DNA of 64,000 bases from the NCBI RefSeq assembly GCF_042427585.1, contig NZ_JBHMFC010000033.1, positions 1 through 64,000 on the forward strand, written 5' to 3'. The translations under genes and the position numbers were made by a program. The notes under the pieces are model-generated. The model made no database searches and had not been told where the DNA came from. It saw nothing but the letters and a program-made list of their open reading frames with translations. Origin of the DNA: Pseudalgibacter ostreae (GTDB lineage Bacteria > Bacteroidota > Bacteroidia > Flavobacteriales > Flavobacteriaceae). Positions 27,475 through 36,676 of this stretch are shown here, in pieces (within the stretch, counting starts at the first letter, position 1; each line of letters starts with the position of its first letter).

Positions 27475-28962
27475 TTATGGTTTTGGGATTATAATAGTTT
27501 GAAGCGCTTTTTCAGGAATACTCATCTTTATGGTTTTATTGTGTATAGCAATCGAAAGACTTTTAGGAACTTCTCCTTCATTAAACGCTACCACTGCAAT
27601 AGAGCCATCTGGGTTTTTAACCGCAGATACCATAAGTGAAGGGTCGGAGTTTTCTACACCAATAACTTGGGCACCTGGACGCATATATTTACTAAAATGG
27701 GCCATCGTATAATAAAGTGGCGTAAAATAAACCTCATCTGCATCGGGATCTACAATTACTGGAGCGACACACCAGTTTTCGAACCAATTTGGCCCGCCTT
27801 GACGGTCTAATACCATGTTCCAGTCTATCCACCCATCTACCCAATTGTTTAAGCAACCGATAATATCTCTAGCATAACGATTAACAGGAGCGTATTTGGG
27901 GTGTAAATGCTTATCTTCTTCAGACGCCCAATCCCAACCCCAATCGGTAGCTTCTTTTTTCCAGTACCACGCATCATCTTTCCAAACGGGTACTTGGGAG
28001 TCTACGCACCCTTCCGTTTCTATTAAGTATTTATTAGGCGCTTTATTATGTGCATATTGTAAGGCCTCTGGAAAATAGTCATAAGTGCTTTCATACCAAT
28101 GAATCGCCGTACCATCGAAGTATTTTGAAGAGGCTTCATCTCTAAACATCTCGTCTACCCAGTCTTTAAGTCCGGCTCTATTTTGGTCGTATCCTAATAT
28201 TATTTTATCTCCTTTTCCATCCGCTTCAAGTTTCGGCCCTAAGTGCTTTTGTACAAAATCGGTCATTTCTTTTGGTGTGTAATGCATACTTTCCCAATTA
28301 TTGCCATTGCCGTGTGGTTCATTTTCTACAGTAAACCCCCAAACATCTATACCCTCAGCTTTATAAGCATCTATGTATTTAGAGAAGAACAAGGCCCAAG
28401 TATCATAGTATTCTGGAAGTAATTTTCCACCCACCCAATGCTTATTATCTTTCATCCAGGGCGCCGCTGACCATGGTGAGGCTATAATTTTAAAGCCATC
28501 TTCTGAAATCGCCATAGCATCTTTTATCATTGGAATGAGGTCGTCCATATCTTCTTCAATAGTAAAATGCTCTAGGGTTTTGTCCCCTTCTACTGGTGTA
28601 TATGAATAATTTGTCAATGAAAAATCACAAGAATTCATGTGCGTTCTTGTTAAAGAATATCGGGCACCATCGTTTGCGAAATACGCTTTTAAAATTGTAT
28701 CTCTATTTTTCTTACTAAGTTGGTTTAATAAGTATGCCGATGATTCTGTAAAAGACCCACCAAAACCTGTTATGGTCTGAAAGGTTTGTTCTGGCAATAA
28801 CTTTAGGCTTACTAGAGTATCAAAATTTTGAAAATTATTAATTTTTTTAAGATTATTTCCGCTAGCCGAGGTTTCATACACCTCAAATTCTATGGGGTTA
28901 TCTTTTTTATGACAACTTGATAGTACTACCATAAAAACCATTAAGCAACTGAATGTTTTCAT
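27475..28962 (-). CDS. GH30 beta-glucosidase/beta-1,6-glucanase lipoprotein
   Basis: A 495-residue lipoprotein (MVVLSSC, Cys17) with a complete GH30 fold: the entry QTFQTITGFGGSFTESSAY, acid/base Glu215 in TVENEP and nucleophile Glu317 in IETEGC. The spacing of 102 residues is like that of other GH30 enzymes. A C-terminal beta-sandwich (MVSAVKNPDGSIAVVAFNE) completes it. In marine Flavobacteria GH30 enzymes of laminarin loci remove the beta-1,6-linked glucose branches, the probable job here. The residues after Cys are HKKDN, not acidic, which argues for a periplasm-facing anchor. It is 14 bases from the preceding hydrolase gene. Confidence 0.9.
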   Translation of the reverse strand: MKTFSCLMVFMVVLSSCHKKDNPIEFEVYETSASGNNLKKINNFQNFDTLVSLKLLPEQTFQTITGFGGSFTESSAYLLNQLSKKNRDTILKAYFANDGARYSLTRTHMNSCDFSLTNYSYTPVEGDKTLEHFTIEEDMDDLIPMIKDAMAISEDGFKIIASPWSAAPWMKDNKHWVGGKLLPEYYDTWALFFSKYIDAYKAEGIDVWGFTVENEPHGNGNNWESMHYTPKEMTDFVQKHLGPKLEADGKGDKIILGYDQNRAGLKDWVDEMFRDEASSKYFDGTAIHWYESTYDYFPEALQYAHNKAPNKYLIETEGCVDSQVPVWKDDAWYWKKEATDWGWDWASEEDKHLHPKYAPVNRYARDIIGCLNNWVDGWIDWNMVLDRQGGPNWFENWCVAPVIVDPDADEVYFTPLYYTMAHFSKYMRPGAQVIGVENSDPSLMVSAVKNPDGSIAVVAFNEGEVPKSLSIAIHNKTIKMSIPEKALQTIIIPKP

Positions 28963-28976
28963 TGTTCTATATTTAG

Positions 28977-29978
28977 TTATTTATATTTATTTTTTAAAAC
29001 TTCAAATGTTTCTTTTTTCTGCCTATCGATATTTACAATTCCCCAATACTCTTCATTAGGAGCCCCGTCATAAGGCACGCCGCTACTATTTGGAGCCCAG
29101 CCGCCAACATCTTGCCTTTCTGGGTGCCCTGCTTTCCACCACCCATCTGTAAAAGAAAACATGGTAACCCCTAAACAGATGTCTTGATTTTTAAATATTT
29201 TAGATAAAATATTAGCATTGGCTGTTGCTTGTGCGCTTTCATTACTCCCTTGTTTAAAGCCATGGTTTTCAATAGACATATAGCTATCACCTCCTGCTTC
29301 TGATAAATACATAGGTTTTGTGCTTATCGCTTCCCATTCTGAAAATATACTCTCTGGATTGTCCCATCGGTATACATTTATACCCCATACATCGATGTTT
29401 GGAGAAAATGCCAGTGCCACAGCATCTGGTAATTCACCATGCGCCGTAGTAACAGGGTGATCGGTATCATTTTGATGTATAATACCTGCTGCATTATTCA
29501 TGATTTTATACCAATTTTTAATATCGCCTTCAAACCACTCAGGGTGGTAGTTATATTCATTACCAAGCTCCCACATTAAAATAGCTGGATGGTTTTTATA
29601 GGCTTTTACATAGTCGATAAAGGTTCCTGATTTTATATCGAAAACGCCATCTTGGTTATATCCAAAGCCTATAATCACTTTTATACCCGCAGCATGAATA
29701 TCATCTAAAACCGCTTTATCTTTAATGGGTTCATACACCCTTATCGTATTAATATTAGCCTCCTGCATTAATGCCAAATCTTGAGTTAAAGTTTCAAAAT
29801 TTCTTTTACTGCTTCCTTTTGGAACAGGGTGATAACAAATCCCTTTTATAAGGTATGGCACCTTATTTACCAAAATTTGACGATCGGAAATATGTACGGC
29901 TCCTAATCCGTCTTTACCTCCACATGAAAATAAAGGGAGTAAAAAAGCTAGAATTAATATGTTTTTTAAAAATTGCAT
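28977..29978 (-). CDS. Clan GH-A glycoside hydrolase lipoprotein (GH2/GH5-like TIM barrel)
   Basis: A 333-residue lipoprotein (LPLFSC, Cys19) made of a single TIM barrel resembling the catalytic domain of GH2 without its sandwich domains. The strand-4 motif ILMWELGNEYNYHPEWF gives Glu141 as probable acid/base, and MYLSEAGGDSY gives Glu227 as probable nucleophile. The entry VNKVPYLIKGICYHPVP is GH2/GH5-like. Family assignment is not certain; GH2, GH5 and GH17-related groups share these features. The position between GH17 and GH30 points to beta-glucan oligosaccharides. The post-Cys sequence GGKDG suggests a periplasmic location. Confidence 0.72.
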   Translation of the reverse strand: MQFLKNILILAFLLPLFSCGGKDGLGAVHISDRQILVNKVPYLIKGICYHPVPKGSSKRNFETLTQDLALMQEANINTIRVYEPIKDKAVLDDIHAAGIKVIIGFGYNQDGVFDIKSGTFIDYVKAYKNHPAILMWELGNEYNYHPEWFEGDIKNWYKIMNNAAGIIHQNDTDHPVTTAHGELPDAVALAFSPNIDVWGINVYRWDNPESIFSEWEAISTKPMYLSEAGGDSYMSIENHGFKQGSNESAQATANANILSKIFKNQDICLGVTMFSFTDGWWKAGHPERQDVGGWAPNSSGVPYDGAPNEEYWGIVNIDRQKKETFEVLKNKYK

Positions 29979-29986
29979 CCTTTTTA

Positions 29987-31246
29987 TTATTTTACTAAAT
30001 CTGAAGTTACTGTAGGTATTAAAACCGTTTCCATAAGCGCTTGTTTGTCTCCATTAAACGTCTTTTTAATTTCTTTTCCGTTTCTGGTTAAGCCTTTAAA
30101 AACCCCTTGATCCACCAGGTTCCATAATGAATATTTGGCTTCTCCTTTTAAATTAATTAATCCAAAATGGTTTTCGGATCCCAAAGGGTTTTTGGCGTCC
30201 TTCCATTGCTCATCAAAAGCTTCAAAATAAAAACACGACATCCCTTTAGCATTCGTCCAATCGCGCATGTGTTTATAATACATGGCTTGTTTATATTCGT
30301 CTGTTGCTCGTGATCCCTTCTTACCGTATAGCCCATTAGAAACACTTGCCCAACCAGTTTCTCCAATATGAATTGGTTTTTTTATATTTAAATGCCTCAT
30401 ATAATTATAAACACTATCATATTGCGAAATGGCATAGGCTTTAGCCCGCAGCATAGCTGCATCAACTATTTCAATTTCAGATAAGTCATTTTCAGGCACA
30501 TCCCAAAATAAAGGGTTATAATGCGTGTCGTGCATGGGGTATGTATGCATGGAAATAAAATCTACCGCTTTAATAAGCGCATTTAAATCTTCTGTATGAT
30601 ACACGGTTTCGCCACCGCCCCAAGACGCAAAATTATCGGAACTCGTAACCCATAAGTCTTTGGGAAGCTTTCCAGTAGCCTTTAAGCCTTGTAAATGATT
30701 TACCCATTTTAAAATAACATGAGGTTGTACGTAGTAACTGGTCGCCCATTTTACCATGGCTTCATTCCCTACAGCAATCATTTTCACGATATCGGGATAT
30801 TGATTCGCTAAGGAGATAGCCGTTTCTATTTCAATAGCATTTCTATCACTCTCAGCATCATGATTAGGTTTCTTGTTTTCCGAATTAAAAGCGTTTTCAC
30901 AGTCAATCCACGCACCTAACATAACATACATCTCAAAGTTAGCGTCCGTTTTTTTTAATTGACTAATGGCTTTTAACAGATTTGACGTTTGAGCCAAATG
31001 CACGTTATAAGTTCGCAACACCTTTATGTTCATGGCAGAAAGAATTTTCATATCCTCCTTCAATTCTGCAATTGTAGGCTGCACTTCTCGTGATGTTTGA
31101 CGATAACCTCCATAAGAAATAGCCAGGTATTTTGGATTTCCCAAAATATCTGCGGCAGTAATGTTTACTACCTCCTTGGGTTTGTTGTCACAGTTAAACA
31201 CCAACACAAAAGCAAAAAAATAGAGGATTGTTTTTTTCATACCCAT
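29987..31246 (-). CDS. GH17 beta-1,3-glucanase lipoprotein
   Basis: A 419-residue lipoprotein (lipobox VFNC; translation may start at Met1 or Met3). The GH17 signatures are both present: IAVGNEAM with acid/base Glu162, and HIGETGW with nucleophile Glu296. The spacing of 134 residues is similar to that of plant and bacterial GH17. Family members cut beta-1,3-glucan chains or oligosaccharides, and in marine Flavobacteria they act on debranched laminarin. The residues after Cys are DNKPK, without the strong acidic surface-export signal. It is packed 8 bases before the GH2-like gene and 13 bases after the GH16 gene. Confidence 0.9.
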   Translation of the reverse strand: MGMKKTILYFFAFVLVFNCDNKPKEVVNITAADILGNPKYLAISYGGYRQTSREVQPTIAELKEDMKILSAMNIKVLRTYNVHLAQTSNLLKAISQLKKTDANFEMYVMLGAWIDCENAFNSENKKPNHDAESDRNAIEIETAISLANQYPDIVKMIAVGNEAMVKWATSYYVQPHVILKWVNHLQGLKATGKLPKDLWVTSSDNFASWGGGETVYHTEDLNALIKAVDFISMHTYPMHDTHYNPLFWDVPENDLSEIEIVDAAMLRAKAYAISQYDSVYNYMRHLNIKKPIHIGETGWASVSNGLYGKKGSRATDEYKQAMYYKHMRDWTNAKGMSCFYFEAFDEQWKDAKNPLGSENHFGLINLKGEAKYSLWNLVDQGVFKGLTRNGKEIKKTFNGDKQALMETVLIPTVTSDLVK

Positions 31247-31259
31247 TATAAACTTATCG

Positions 31260-33008
31260 TTAGTTTTTAATCAGTTTTGATATCTGAACGCCTTTATCCG
31301 TTTTAACATGAATAAAATAAACTCCAGTTTTTAAACCTGAACTGTCCACGTTTACTTCATGAGATGTTTTGGATAAGACTAAGACCTGCTGTCCTAAAAT
31401 ATCATATACTTGAATAGATTGAATCGTTTCTTTTTTTGTTTTGATAGTCCAAACATCATGAGTTGGGTTAGGAAATATGCTTATATCTGTGGTTTGAAAA
31501 TCATGAATACCTAAAGCCAACCCATCTTCCCAATAAATATCGTCTAGAGCGAATTCGGCGGAAGCCCCACTTTCTTCTAAAATCACAAATTCATAGTTCA
31601 ACATTCTTAAATCTATAAATTGACCTCGAATATCGACAACCGGAATAGTGGCTTGTCCCCATTGACCATCTCTGGTTAAGCCATATACCGTTTGATTGGC
31701 CGGAAAACTAACATAGTTCTCGTTTCCCCAAGCATCGATAATTCCAATTTTAAAACTTACATGTGCCGGAATTTTTATTTTGAACTTAAGATTGCCCGCT
31801 CCAAAATTTAAAAGATTAACAGGTTGTTCAGACATGATTCCTGCACCAAACCAGCCTTTTCCAGTTGTGGTCCAAGAAATTCCGTTAGCGCCTTCGTAAG
31901 GGGCAATAGTACCATCTGACAATGTAGACTCCCAAACATAGACTTCCGCATCCTCTCCTAGCACTAACGCGTCCTGTGTAGGGGTTTCATCGGTATATAT
32001 TCCAAAAACCCCATTTTTTTCTACTGGAGGTCCCATGTGGATTTCTCCTTGCCCATTCCACTCCATTACTTTAATATAGTCTATAACCATATCGGCTGGT
32101 AGTGCCATCGATACTGCGGCGCCACTACCAGGATCGCCAAGGTTGTAAGCATCTGTAAACGCACCACCTATAGCAAGGTTTGCTATTAAGTAAAAGGGTT
32201 TTCGAAAGGCATCCGATTCACTGCTAATTGTAAAAGGCTCTGTGTAAAGATCATGCTCTACGCCCTCGTCAATAACCGTAAACCTTAAACTGTTTTCATC
32301 CCAATACGTTCTATAAACAATAAATCTATCGGTAAGAGGTACATCATGATTGTAATAAGGCCTGCAATATAAATCTTCTGGATCCCATGCCGTACTGGCA
32401 GCCCCTGAAAGGTTTCCTGGAGCTATAGCATCTTCTGAATAAAAAATAGCATTAGCCCCTACAACTTGGTTCACTGTAGAATTATTTAAACCGTTCCCAC
32501 CATTATGTGTATCATGCAAATCTCGAAATGCTTGATCATGTCCCATTTCCATCATATCAATTTCTCCTTTATTTGGCCATGGATGATTTGAAGTTCCTAA
32601 TAGCCAAACTGCTGGCCATCCTCCTAAATTCAAGTTTGGTATTTTTACTCGAGCTTCAATAACACCATATTTAACAGAAACTTTTGATTTTGACTCAATT
32701 TTTCCAGACGTGTATTGTAACGCGTTGCCCCATTGATCGGTAATACCTGGCCCCGATTCCTGTTTCGCAGTAATACGAACGCCATTATTGCCTGGTTCTC
32801 CTGGAATAGCATCTATAATAACGTTTTCTTCCTTATAAAACTCCAGTTCGCCATTACCCCAACCCCAGGCGCCATTACCTGTAACTTTAGTCCAATTGTC
32901 AAGGGTATTAAAGTTTTCTTCCCAAATAACATTCCCTATCTGACTGTGGGAATAGTTACTAAATAGTACTACAATAACAATAACCGATATGTGTTTTAGT
33001 GTATTCAT
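31260..33008 (-). CDS. Secreted GH16 laminarinase with C-terminal module and T9SS signal
   Basis: 582 residues with a signal peptide ending SHSQ. The GH16 beta-jelly roll spans about 25-320, with the laminarinase active-site motif GEIDMMEMG (Glu149, Asp151, Glu154) and GWPAVWLLG before it. A beta-sandwich module follows at about 330-490 (KNGVFGIYTDETPT, EFALDDIYWEDG), probably glucan-binding. The protein ends with a type A T9SS domain (SIFPNPTHDVWTIKTKKE to KLIKN). Expected to be an extracellular endo-beta-1,3-glucanase. The gene begins three bases after the stop of the upstream phosphorylase gene. Confidence 0.93.
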   Translation of the reverse strand: MNTLKHISVIVIVVLFSNYSHSQIGNVIWEENFNTLDNWTKVTGNGAWGWGNGELEFYKEENVIIDAIPGEPGNNGVRITAKQESGPGITDQWGNALQYTSGKIESKSKVSVKYGVIEARVKIPNLNLGGWPAVWLLGTSNHPWPNKGEIDMMEMGHDQAFRDLHDTHNGGNGLNNSTVNQVVGANAIFYSEDAIAPGNLSGAASTAWDPEDLYCRPYYNHDVPLTDRFIVYRTYWDENSLRFTVIDEGVEHDLYTEPFTISSESDAFRKPFYLIANLAIGGAFTDAYNLGDPGSGAAVSMALPADMVIDYIKVMEWNGQGEIHMGPPVEKNGVFGIYTDETPTQDALVLGEDAEVYVWESTLSDGTIAPYEGANGISWTTTGKGWFGAGIMSEQPVNLLNFGAGNLKFKIKIPAHVSFKIGIIDAWGNENYVSFPANQTVYGLTRDGQWGQATIPVVDIRGQFIDLRMLNYEFVILEESGASAEFALDDIYWEDGLALGIHDFQTTDISIFPNPTHDVWTIKTKKETIQSIQVYDILGQQVLVLSKTSHEVNVDSSGLKTGVYFIHVKTDKGVQISKLIKN

Positions 33009-33011
33009 GTT

Positions 33012-36000
33012 TTAGTGTTTTATTGAAACTATTATTTTGTTAATCAAACCATTTCTTTCAAATATGGCTTTTGAAGTGTCTAAATCGAGGCTCATTTCGT
33101 TAAAATCAATCAGTCTATCATCATTAAAAAAGACGCGTATCCCTTCATTTTTAGAACGTTTATAAAGTATAGGAACCTGGCAATAGGTAAAGCACAACGT
33201 ATCTTTTTCAAGTGTAATTTCTTGTGTTTCTTTATGGATATTTGTAAACTCGAAAGTTGCTGGCGCTTGTAAAAACTCTTTCGATTGTAATACGTGGGGA
33301 TTAAATTGTATTCTTCCTTCCTTAACAAAAACACCTAATTCTCCAAATCGACTTAATATATCTTCTTTAACCTGTCCGGTCATGCCTGGTTGTTGAGCAC
33401 CTTTTGTTGCTGGGGTATGCGAATAGGGATCCGTTGGAAAAGCACCATATAGTTCTGGTGATTTATGCACACCGATACCGGCGTTAATTTCGTAATAATG
33501 GTCTAAAAGTTTACCAATAACAGTATCACTTTCGTTGGTATTGATGGCCAATAAACAGTTTTCTTGGACGGCTAATACCAATTTAGAAACCATGTGCCAA
33601 TAGATAGAACCTAAGCCTTCGTATCCAAAAAAGGTACCAGATCGTCCTGTAAAAGACTTATGATCAAAAATATCTTCAAAGACCTGTAATACAAACGCTT
33701 TATCGCTTTCAACCTCTTCTCTATAAGTTTCATTTAAGGCCTTTAAAGCCTTTTTTAAACTATTTGCGTTATTAAAATTGCTGTTGAAATGATAATCACC
33801 TAAAACATCCTGTTCGATAATTTGTCGATTTCCATCTGCTACCAAAGCTTTTAATAAGTTAGATTGCGCTACTTTTTCTGAAGGGATCGTGTTCTTTTTA
33901 TCAAATCGCGCTAGCGTTTTATTAGGGTAGAGTATATAACTGTATTGGTCTTCCCGAAACAGGGCACTATTTTTTAAACCATCCAACACATCTAATGCCT
34001 GAGCAGCAGAAAGGTAGCCAGAACTCAATACCGCCACTTGGCCTTCTAACATTTCAGACAAATGCGATATAGAAATTTCTCGATCATTTTCTGTCGTCAT
34101 CAAGTTATACGCATGATACATATTATCCGTACGTTTATTGGCCCTTATCGTGTGTTGCACATATGCCTTTGTAATGTGAATAAACTCTAAAATAGTAGTT
34201 TTATCAATGCTCGTTTTATGACTAGAAAATCCATTTTCATAAATCGTAGTCCTGTATTTACTGCCCGCTAAGCCTAAACCATCTAAAACTGTTTTTCTAT
34301 CTTTATTTGAAACGCTTCCAGAGAGTATATGTGAATTACTTTGAAGTGTAGTCACTACTTCACTAAAAAACAGGGCTAATTCTGAAGACAGTTCAAAGCC
34401 TTTTATTTCAGATTTAGAAATTACGTTTTCGAAGAAGTTCAAAAAGCGATTTAAGTAATATAGTGTTACCATGGATACGCCATTACCCACCAAAGCGTTG
34501 TTGGCATCATTCCATTCTGGGCGCTGTGTGTTTAACCAAATACCACCTTCGGGAATAAAATTAGAGACTTTAGCCAAAACAGTAGCCAATAGTTTTTCAA
34601 TAAGATTTACTTTATAAATAAAGAAATTTTCGTCTCTAAGTAATGCACCATCTGCCCCTAACTCTTCTTTTTTTAGTTGGATTTTCGCATTTAAATCATG
34701 ATCAAAATCTATAGTGTCCTTTGGGTTAACCAGTATATCCTCATAGCTTTTTATTTTATAAGGCACATTGGCGTATACAAAAACAGTTTCTAAAAACCGC
34801 TTTTCCAACTGTCTAGGATAATGATCTTCTATAAATTCTAAGAATTTTAACAGGTAAATAATTTGATGATCTCCCCAATACCCAATATAAGACCATGGGT
34901 CGTTTTCTTCAATAATCTCCCAATCAAAACCTCCTTTTGTAACACGGTACGGGTTGTAGCCTTCAAATGTAGTTGCATTTAAAAACTTGTATATCATCCC
35001 TTCGATATATTCGGGATAGGCGTGCGCTAAGGCCTCCCAATTTTGAAATATATCCCGCCAGTTCCCTTCATAATCCAATATTTTAGACCCATCTATTTCA
35101 CTTTGTGTATTAATAGAAAATTTGTTCCATGGCCTACTAGGGTCTCCATGTCTTCTACTAAATTTAAGAGGTAAGTATTCCAAGCAAAGTCTTTTAAAGT
35201 TTTTGTCTTCATCTTGCTCGGCCATAACCTTAATATCCTTTAAGGCAAATAATACAGGTAAAGCGTTTAATAGCGCTTCCTTTTTCTTATACACCTTTTT
35301 GTTGGCATGGGCTATATAAGCTATAAAATCTTTCTTTTCGATAGTATAACCATCGTCAAAAATACCACCTCGCATAATATTAAATAGCGTATTTGCAAAA
35401 TGTCTGGTGTTTATTAATGGATCTTCTGTGAGTTGAAGACCATCTGATGCGCCTGTTAATGCAATTAGTTTATTAGTTCCTGCATCGATGTCTTTCTGGA
35501 TTAAAGCAACAATATTTTGCTCCTTTTTTAGAATTTGTGAAATGGCAACAATATCTGAAATGGATTGATTCACATTGGCAGCAAACATCCAATTTGCTTC
35601 GGCTTGTGCTTGCAATGCCATCGTAGATGAAATAAAATAAGCTCCTTTTTCAGCCTTTACATCTAATTCTTCGTGAATCTCCTGTTTTTTCCTAAACCTG
35701 TTTAACTGTAAAGAAGACAATAAATGCACTGGATTGTCCATACCCACAGACCATACTACATTTGCCTTTAAAGCTTCGCTAGGTTCTGCTTTATCTACAA
35801 TTACAGCACTTAATGCATATATCCCTAACCCTACTTCGGTTTGTAATTCGCTCTTTTTATATGCATCAACCAAATTGCTTCGGCTATTTTGTAGCTCTGA
35901 AGTAACACCAGAAGGTAGAATATTCTGTAAACCATCTAAAACAGTTAGGGTAATAGCTTTTCCAGAGTTGTTTATAATCGTGGCACTTTTTACAAAACCA

Positions 36001-36470
36001 AATTGATTACTAGAACTCCATTGATATCTAAATGTAAGTTTTAAATCTTTATTGATCTCTTCAAAAACGACCTTGTTCCCGTACTTGTTTTTATATAAGT
36101 TTCTGGTGGTTCTGTACACCCCTGTTTGTCTTTCAGAAAAAGGCTCCCAGATATAGGATTCGTCTTTAATATGAACTTGAATGATTGTTTTGCTTCCCGT
36201 GGTATCTGCCAATTCAGTAATTTTATCGTCGGTATAATATGGAAACAAAGACGATTCTGCATTTTTTCTACCGGCTGTTAATCCCCCATTACTAGAGATA
36301 AACATCCAATGGTTAGAGTCGCTTACAATACTCATAAAAAATGGACGCAGGTTATCGCTATTAGAAATCTTATAATATGTTTCGCCATTAAGGCTTACTA
36401 ATGTTTTGTCCATCTTATCCGTATTTGAAGCTGTTGATTTTTCAGATTCTATAATCGTGGTATTTTTCAT
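33012..36470 (-). CDS. Probable GH149 beta-1,3-oligoglucan phosphorylase
   Basis: An 1152-residue cytosolic protein from the ATG at 36470. The frame is open to a GTG at 36527, but the added 19 residues are unconvincing. The N-terminal beta-sandwich (ISNSDNLRPFFMSIVSDSNHW to about residue 300) and large helical part resemble GH94-like phosphorylases. Conserved-looking blocks include NYEGNWRDIFQNWEAL-type sequence (ILDYEGNWRDIFQNWEALAH near 440), NPYRVTKGGFDWEI, EWNDANNALVGNGVSMVTLYY and GRSGTFFGYEGLGSIYWHM. Length and context fit GH149, which phosphorolyses beta-1,3-gluco-oligosaccharides to glucose-1-phosphate. GH161 or GH94 are alternatives. It heads the second transcription unit of the locus. 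Confidence 0.72.
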   Translation of the reverse strand: MKNTTIIESEKSTASNTDKMDKTLVSLNGETYYKISNSDNLRPFFMSIVSDSNHWMFISSNGGLTAGRKNAESSLFPYYTDDKITELADTTGSKTIIQVHIKDESYIWEPFSERQTGVYRTTRNLYKNKYGNKVVFEEINKDLKLTFRYQWSSSNQFGFVKSATIINNSGKAITLTVLDGLQNILPSGVTSELQNSRSNLVDAYKKSELQTEVGLGIYALSAVIVDKAEPSEALKANVVWSVGMDNPVHLLSSLQLNRFRKKQEIHEELDVKAEKGAYFISSTMALQAQAEANWMFAANVNQSISDIVAISQILKKEQNIVALIQKDIDAGTNKLIALTGASDGLQLTEDPLINTRHFANTLFNIMRGGIFDDGYTIEKKDFIAYIAHANKKVYKKKEALLNALPVLFALKDIKVMAEQDEDKNFKRLCLEYLPLKFSRRHGDPSRPWNKFSINTQSEIDGSKILDYEGNWRDIFQNWEALAHAYPEYIEGMIYKFLNATTFEGYNPYRVTKGGFDWEIIEENDPWSYIGYWGDHQIIYLLKFLEFIEDHYPRQLEKRFLETVFVYANVPYKIKSYEDILVNPKDTIDFDHDLNAKIQLKKEELGADGALLRDENFFIYKVNLIEKLLATVLAKVSNFIPEGGIWLNTQRPEWNDANNALVGNGVSMVTLYYLNRFLNFFENVISKSEIKGFELSSELALFFSEVVTTLQSNSHILSGSVSNKDRKTVLDGLGLAGSKYRTTIYENGFSSHKTSIDKTTILEFIHITKAYVQHTIRANKRTDNMYHAYNLMTTENDREISISHLSEMLEGQVAVLSSGYLSAAQALDVLDGLKNSALFREDQYSYILYPNKTLARFDKKNTIPSEKVAQSNLLKALVADGNRQIIEQDVLGDYHFNSNFNNANSLKKALKALNETYREEVESDKAFVLQVFEDIFDHKSFTGRSGTFFGYEGLGSIYWHMVSKLVLAVQENCLLAINTNESDTVIGKLLDHYYEINAGIGVHKSPELYGAFPTDPYSHTPATKGAQQPGMTGQVKEDILSRFGELGVFVKEGRIQFNPHVLQSKEFLQAPATFEFTNIHKETQEITLEKDTLCFTYCQVPILYKRSKNEGIRVFFNDDRLIDFNEMSLDLDTSKAIFERNGLINKIIVSIKH

Positions 36471-36621
36471 TACACTTATTTTTATAGGAAAAAGCTTAAA
36501 AATTTTGATAATAAGCTCCTTAAACACTTAATATAAATAACTTATTTACAGTTACTTAAGTTAAATATTAGTATTTTAATTAAAAAGTATTCTATTAAAG
36601 TGGTTCCTTTTTATAGCGATT

Positions 36622-36662
36622 AAAAAGGCCAGTGTTTTTTATATTTTACTCCTGACCTTTTT
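36622..36662 (-). terminator. Intrinsic terminator splitting the laminarin locus
   Basis: On the minus strand AAAAAGGTCAG pairs with CTGGCCTTTTT (11 bp, one G-U), followed by Ts. It lies just past the GH16 lipoprotein gene, so susC-susD-SGBP-GH16 and the phosphorylase unit are probably separate transcripts, or the second depends on read-through. Confidence 0.8.
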
Positions 36663-36676
36663 ATTACGCCTTTACA

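Noticed and set aside
36471..36527. Longer phosphorylase starting at GTG 36527
   Set aside because: The extra 19 residues are an unconvincing hydrophobic stretch for a cytosolic enzyme, and an ATG at 36470 gives a normal start.
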